6,542 nt of DNA, from contig JAKOSS010000392.1 in the NCBI GenBank assembly GCA_029777145.1, positions 1 through 6,542 on the forward strand, in the 5' to 3' direction. Of this stretch, positions 4,675 to 6,542 are shown one piece after another. Source of the DNA: Acidobacteriota bacterium (GTDB lineage: Bacteria; Acidobacteriota; Blastocatellia; Pyrinomonadales; Pyrinomonadaceae). The stretch's first letter is position 1. Every line of letters begins with the position of its first letter. Below the pieces are notes generated by a model, which was given only the letters and a program-made list of their open reading frames with translations, was not told the origin of the DNA and searched no databases. Made by a program: the position numbers and the translations under genes.

Positions 4675-6542
4675 TCGATGTTGAAGTACTTCGCTTCCGG
4701 ATGATGGACGACGATCGCCGACGTCGACTGCTCCGGATGCAGCTGAAATTCCTCGGACAATTCGACACCGATCCGTTCCGGCTGCAGGAGTTCGAAGATC
4801 TTCGACTGATCCTCAAGATTCGGACACGCCGGATAGCCGAAGCTGAAACGCGATCCGCGGTAACCCTGCTTGAAGAGCTTAGCGAGTTCCGGAGAATCGT
4901 CGCCGGCGATCCCGAGTTCTTCGCGGATCCGCTTGTGCCAAAGCTCCGCGAGCGCTTCCGCCGATTCGACCGACAGTCCGTGAAACAGCAGGTAATCCGT
5001 GTAATTGTCTGAGTGAAATAGGTTTAGCGAATGTTCCGACGCCTTGCGGCCCATCGTCACGAGCTGCAGCGCGACGACGTCGGTCCGGTCGGATGCGAAG
5101 TAGTCGGCGATGCAGAGATTCTTCGATCCGCGCTGGTCGAGCGGCTGGCGCGGAAACGTGAACCGCGTCCGCTCGGACGATTCGTCATCGCTCAGAACAA
5201 TCAGATCGTTCCCGTCGGCGCGGCACGGGAAATAGCCGTAAACGAGTTTTGCCTCGAGCAGTTTGTCGCGGATCGCCTTCGCCTTCACCTCGCGGTATCG
5301 AGGATAGACCTCGTTCTCGAGAATTTCGGCGTATTCTTCACTCGACTTCCTTCCCTGCTTGTACTGCCATTGCCCTTTGAACAGCGCGGTCTCGTTGATA
5401 AATTCGAAAACCGTGTTGAGATCGGTGATCTCGACAACCCGGGAGCCATAGAACGGAGCCGACGGCAAGGAGTCGAGACGGGCGACGTTCGACCGGGTCG
5501 TATGCTTCAGACGATTGTCATGCACCTCGCCGCGGCTTGATACGCGCGCCGCGACCATTCCGAGTTTCGCATCCTCGCCGACCAGATCTTCCGAATCCGA
5601 AACAGTGGAAATCACCTCGTGGTCTTTCTCCCCTTCCCCCGCTCGCCCACTCTCCCGCTCACCCGCGCCGCCGCCGGCGATCTCGTCCATAGCGTGCAGG
5701 CCGTCGAAGGCGTCGCGGGCATAGAAGAGCTTACCGCCGTACAAAGGTACAAGGTCGTTGTCGACGTACTTGCGGTTGAGCGCCGCGCCGCCGAGGATGA
5801 CCGGAACGCTGATCCCGCGCTCGTTCATGATCTCGAGGTTGTCGCGCATGATCAGAGTCGATTTCACGAGCAGTCCCGACATCCCTATCGCGTCGCCACC
5901 ATGCTCGTTATAAGCGTGCAGAATGTCCTCGATCGGTTGTTTGATACCGAGGTTGACGACACGATAGCCGTTGTTCGTGAGAATGATGTCGACGAGGTTC
6001 TTGCCGATGTCGTGGACATCGCCCTTGACCGTCGCGAGTATCATCGTCCCCTTGTTCGCTCCCTCGACCTTTTCCATGAACGGCTCAAGGAACTTGACCG
6101 CCGTCTTCATCGCTTCGGCCGACTGCAGGACGAACGGCAACTGCATCTGCCCGGAACCGAACAAGTCGCCGACAGTCTTCATGCCGTCGAGCAGGATGTT
6201 GTTGATGATCTCGAGCGGTTCGTAGGTTTCGAGCGCATTGTTCAGGCTGTCCTCGAGCCCGATCTTTTCGCCGTCGATGATGTGCCGTTTGAGCTTTTCT
6301 TCAACCGGCAGGTTCGAGATGTCGGGTTTGATCGATTTCGCCGTTTTGCCTTCGAAGAGCGTTGTGAATTCGGCGAGAGGGTCGTACGTGCAGATGTCGC
6401 CTTCGAACTTGCGTTTGTCGTAGATCAGTTCGAGCGCGACGTCGATCTCGTGCTCATTGAATCGATTGAGCGGCAGGATCTTCGAGGCGTTGACGATCGC
6501 CGAATTCATTCCGACCTCGACGCATTCGTGGAGAAAGATCGA
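4671..6542 (-). CDS. metH: Cobalamin-dependent methionine synthase, C-terminal half (partial)
   Basis: The last 623 residues of MetH, which transfers a methyl group from methyltetrahydrofolate via methylcobalamin to homocysteine. The frame runs off the right edge, so the homocysteine domain and most of the folate domain are outside the window. Numbering from the first complete codon, residues 1-75 are the end of the pterin (folate) domain (G-M-N-S-A-I-V-N near 11-18). Residues about 81-156 are the helical cobalamin cap. Residues about 165-275 are the Rossmann cobalamin domain with D-V-H-D-I-G at 175-180 (H177 is the expected lower axial cobalt ligand; codon at 6014-6012), S222 in G-M-S-G-L-L, and the G-G of V-I-L-G-G-A at 251-252. 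Residues about 361-623 are the AdoMet-binding reactivation domain with R562 in Y-R-G-S-R and G-Y-P-A-C-P at 569-574. Between the last two domains lies a long, Gly/Glu/Arg-rich linker (about 288-360). The reactivation domain is complete, so the enzyme should be self-repairing with a flavodoxin-type reductant. The TGA at 4673-4671 lies 31 bases before the nucleotidyltransferase gene. Confidence 0.96.
   Translation of the reverse strand, partial: SIFLHECVEVGMNSAIVNASKILPLNRFNEHEIDVALELIYDKRKFEGDICTYDPLAEFTTLFEGKTAKSIKPDISNLPVEEKLKRHIIDGEKIGLEDSLNNALETYEPLEIINNILLDGMKTVGDLFGSGQMQLPFVLQSAEAMKTAVKFLEPFMEKVEGANKGTMILATVKGDVHDIGKNLVDIILTNNGYRVVNLGIKQPIEDILHAYNEHGGDAIGMSGLLVKSTLIMRDNLEIMNERGISVPVILGGAALNRKYVDNDLVPLYGGKLFYARDAFDGLHAMDEIAGGGAGERESGRAGEGEKDHEVISTVSDSEDLVGEDAKLGMVAARVSSRGEVHDNRLKHTTRSNVARLDSLPSAPFYGSRVVEITDLNTVFEFINETALFKGQWQYKQGRKSSEEYAEILENEVYPRYREVKAKAIRDKLLEAKLVYGYFPCRADGNDLIVLSDDESSERTRFTFPRQPLDQRGSKNLCIADYFASDRTDVVALQLVTMGRKASEHSLNLFHSDNYTDYLLFHGLSVESAEALAELWHKRIREELGIAGDDSPELAKLFKQGYRGSRFSFGYPACPNLEDQSKIFELLQPERIGVELSEEFQLHPEQSTSAIVVHHPEAKYFNID
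5629..5660 (-). repeat. Degenerate octamer repeat inside the metH linker
   Basis: Read on the coding strand there are four consecutive eight-base units: GAGCGGGA, GAGTGGGC, GAGCGGGG and GAAGGGGA, purine-rich and flanked by a GGC-rich run (5664-5679). Eight is not a multiple of three, so the units are read in rotating frames and give the low-complexity peptide E-R-E-S-G-R-A-G-E-G-E (fragment residues 295-305) in the linker between the cobalamin and reactivation domains. Confidence 0.65.

Noticed and set aside
5031..5540. 169-residue plus-strand frame opposite metH
   Set aside because: Antisense shadow of a certain MetH reactivation domain.

Overview
The window carries seven gene products I would stand behind and one weaker small gene. 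It looks like a G+C-rich (roughly 55-60%) environmental bacterium. My best guess is Acidobacteriota, perhaps the Blastocatellia/Pyrinomonadaceae group. That guess rests on recalled similarity (FG-GAP-type 'DYDGDGK' secreted repeat proteins, the style of the methionine synthase, weak Shine-Dalgarno sequences) and not on any search.

Layout. Positions 1-720 (+) hold the C-terminal end of a large, probably secreted, repeat protein with five and a half FG-GAP/VCBS-like repeats. A heptamer-based inverted repeat follows directly after its stop codon (721-797). Next comes a complete TMEM175-family membrane channel gene (799-1422, +). Everything after that is on the minus strand. Reading in the direction of transcription from the right edge, there is the C-terminal half of cobalamin-dependent methionine synthase MetH (6542-4671, entering from outside the window). 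It is followed by a nucleotidyltransferase (4639-4064), a 78-residue partner that overlaps it by 35 bases (4098-3862), and a DoxX-like membrane protein (3856-3479). A 193-base spacer with strong secondary structure comes next (3478-3286), then a small acidic CsbD-like protein (3285-3067), a saccharopine dehydrogenase-type oxidoreductase (3051-1915) and a GNAT acetyltransferase (1875-1414). The GNAT gene ends tail-to-tail with, and overlapping, the TMEM175 gene.

How they fit. MetH is a core housekeeping enzyme for methionine and one-carbon metabolism. The nucleotidyltransferase plus small-protein pair has the layout of a two-gene toxin-antitoxin-like cassette: overlapping genes, non-ATG starts, visibly lower G+C than MetH, and a promoter-like region with spaced direct repeats just upstream. 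It is the most likely place for an under-described system here, but no biochemical role is proven by sequence alone. The small acidic protein, the dehydrogenase and possibly the acetyltransferase form a second co-directional set behind a promoter-like element that would give an almost leaderless mRNA.

No rRNA, tRNA, CRISPR array, insertion sequence or origin was recognised. No gene-free stretch exceeds 300 bases.
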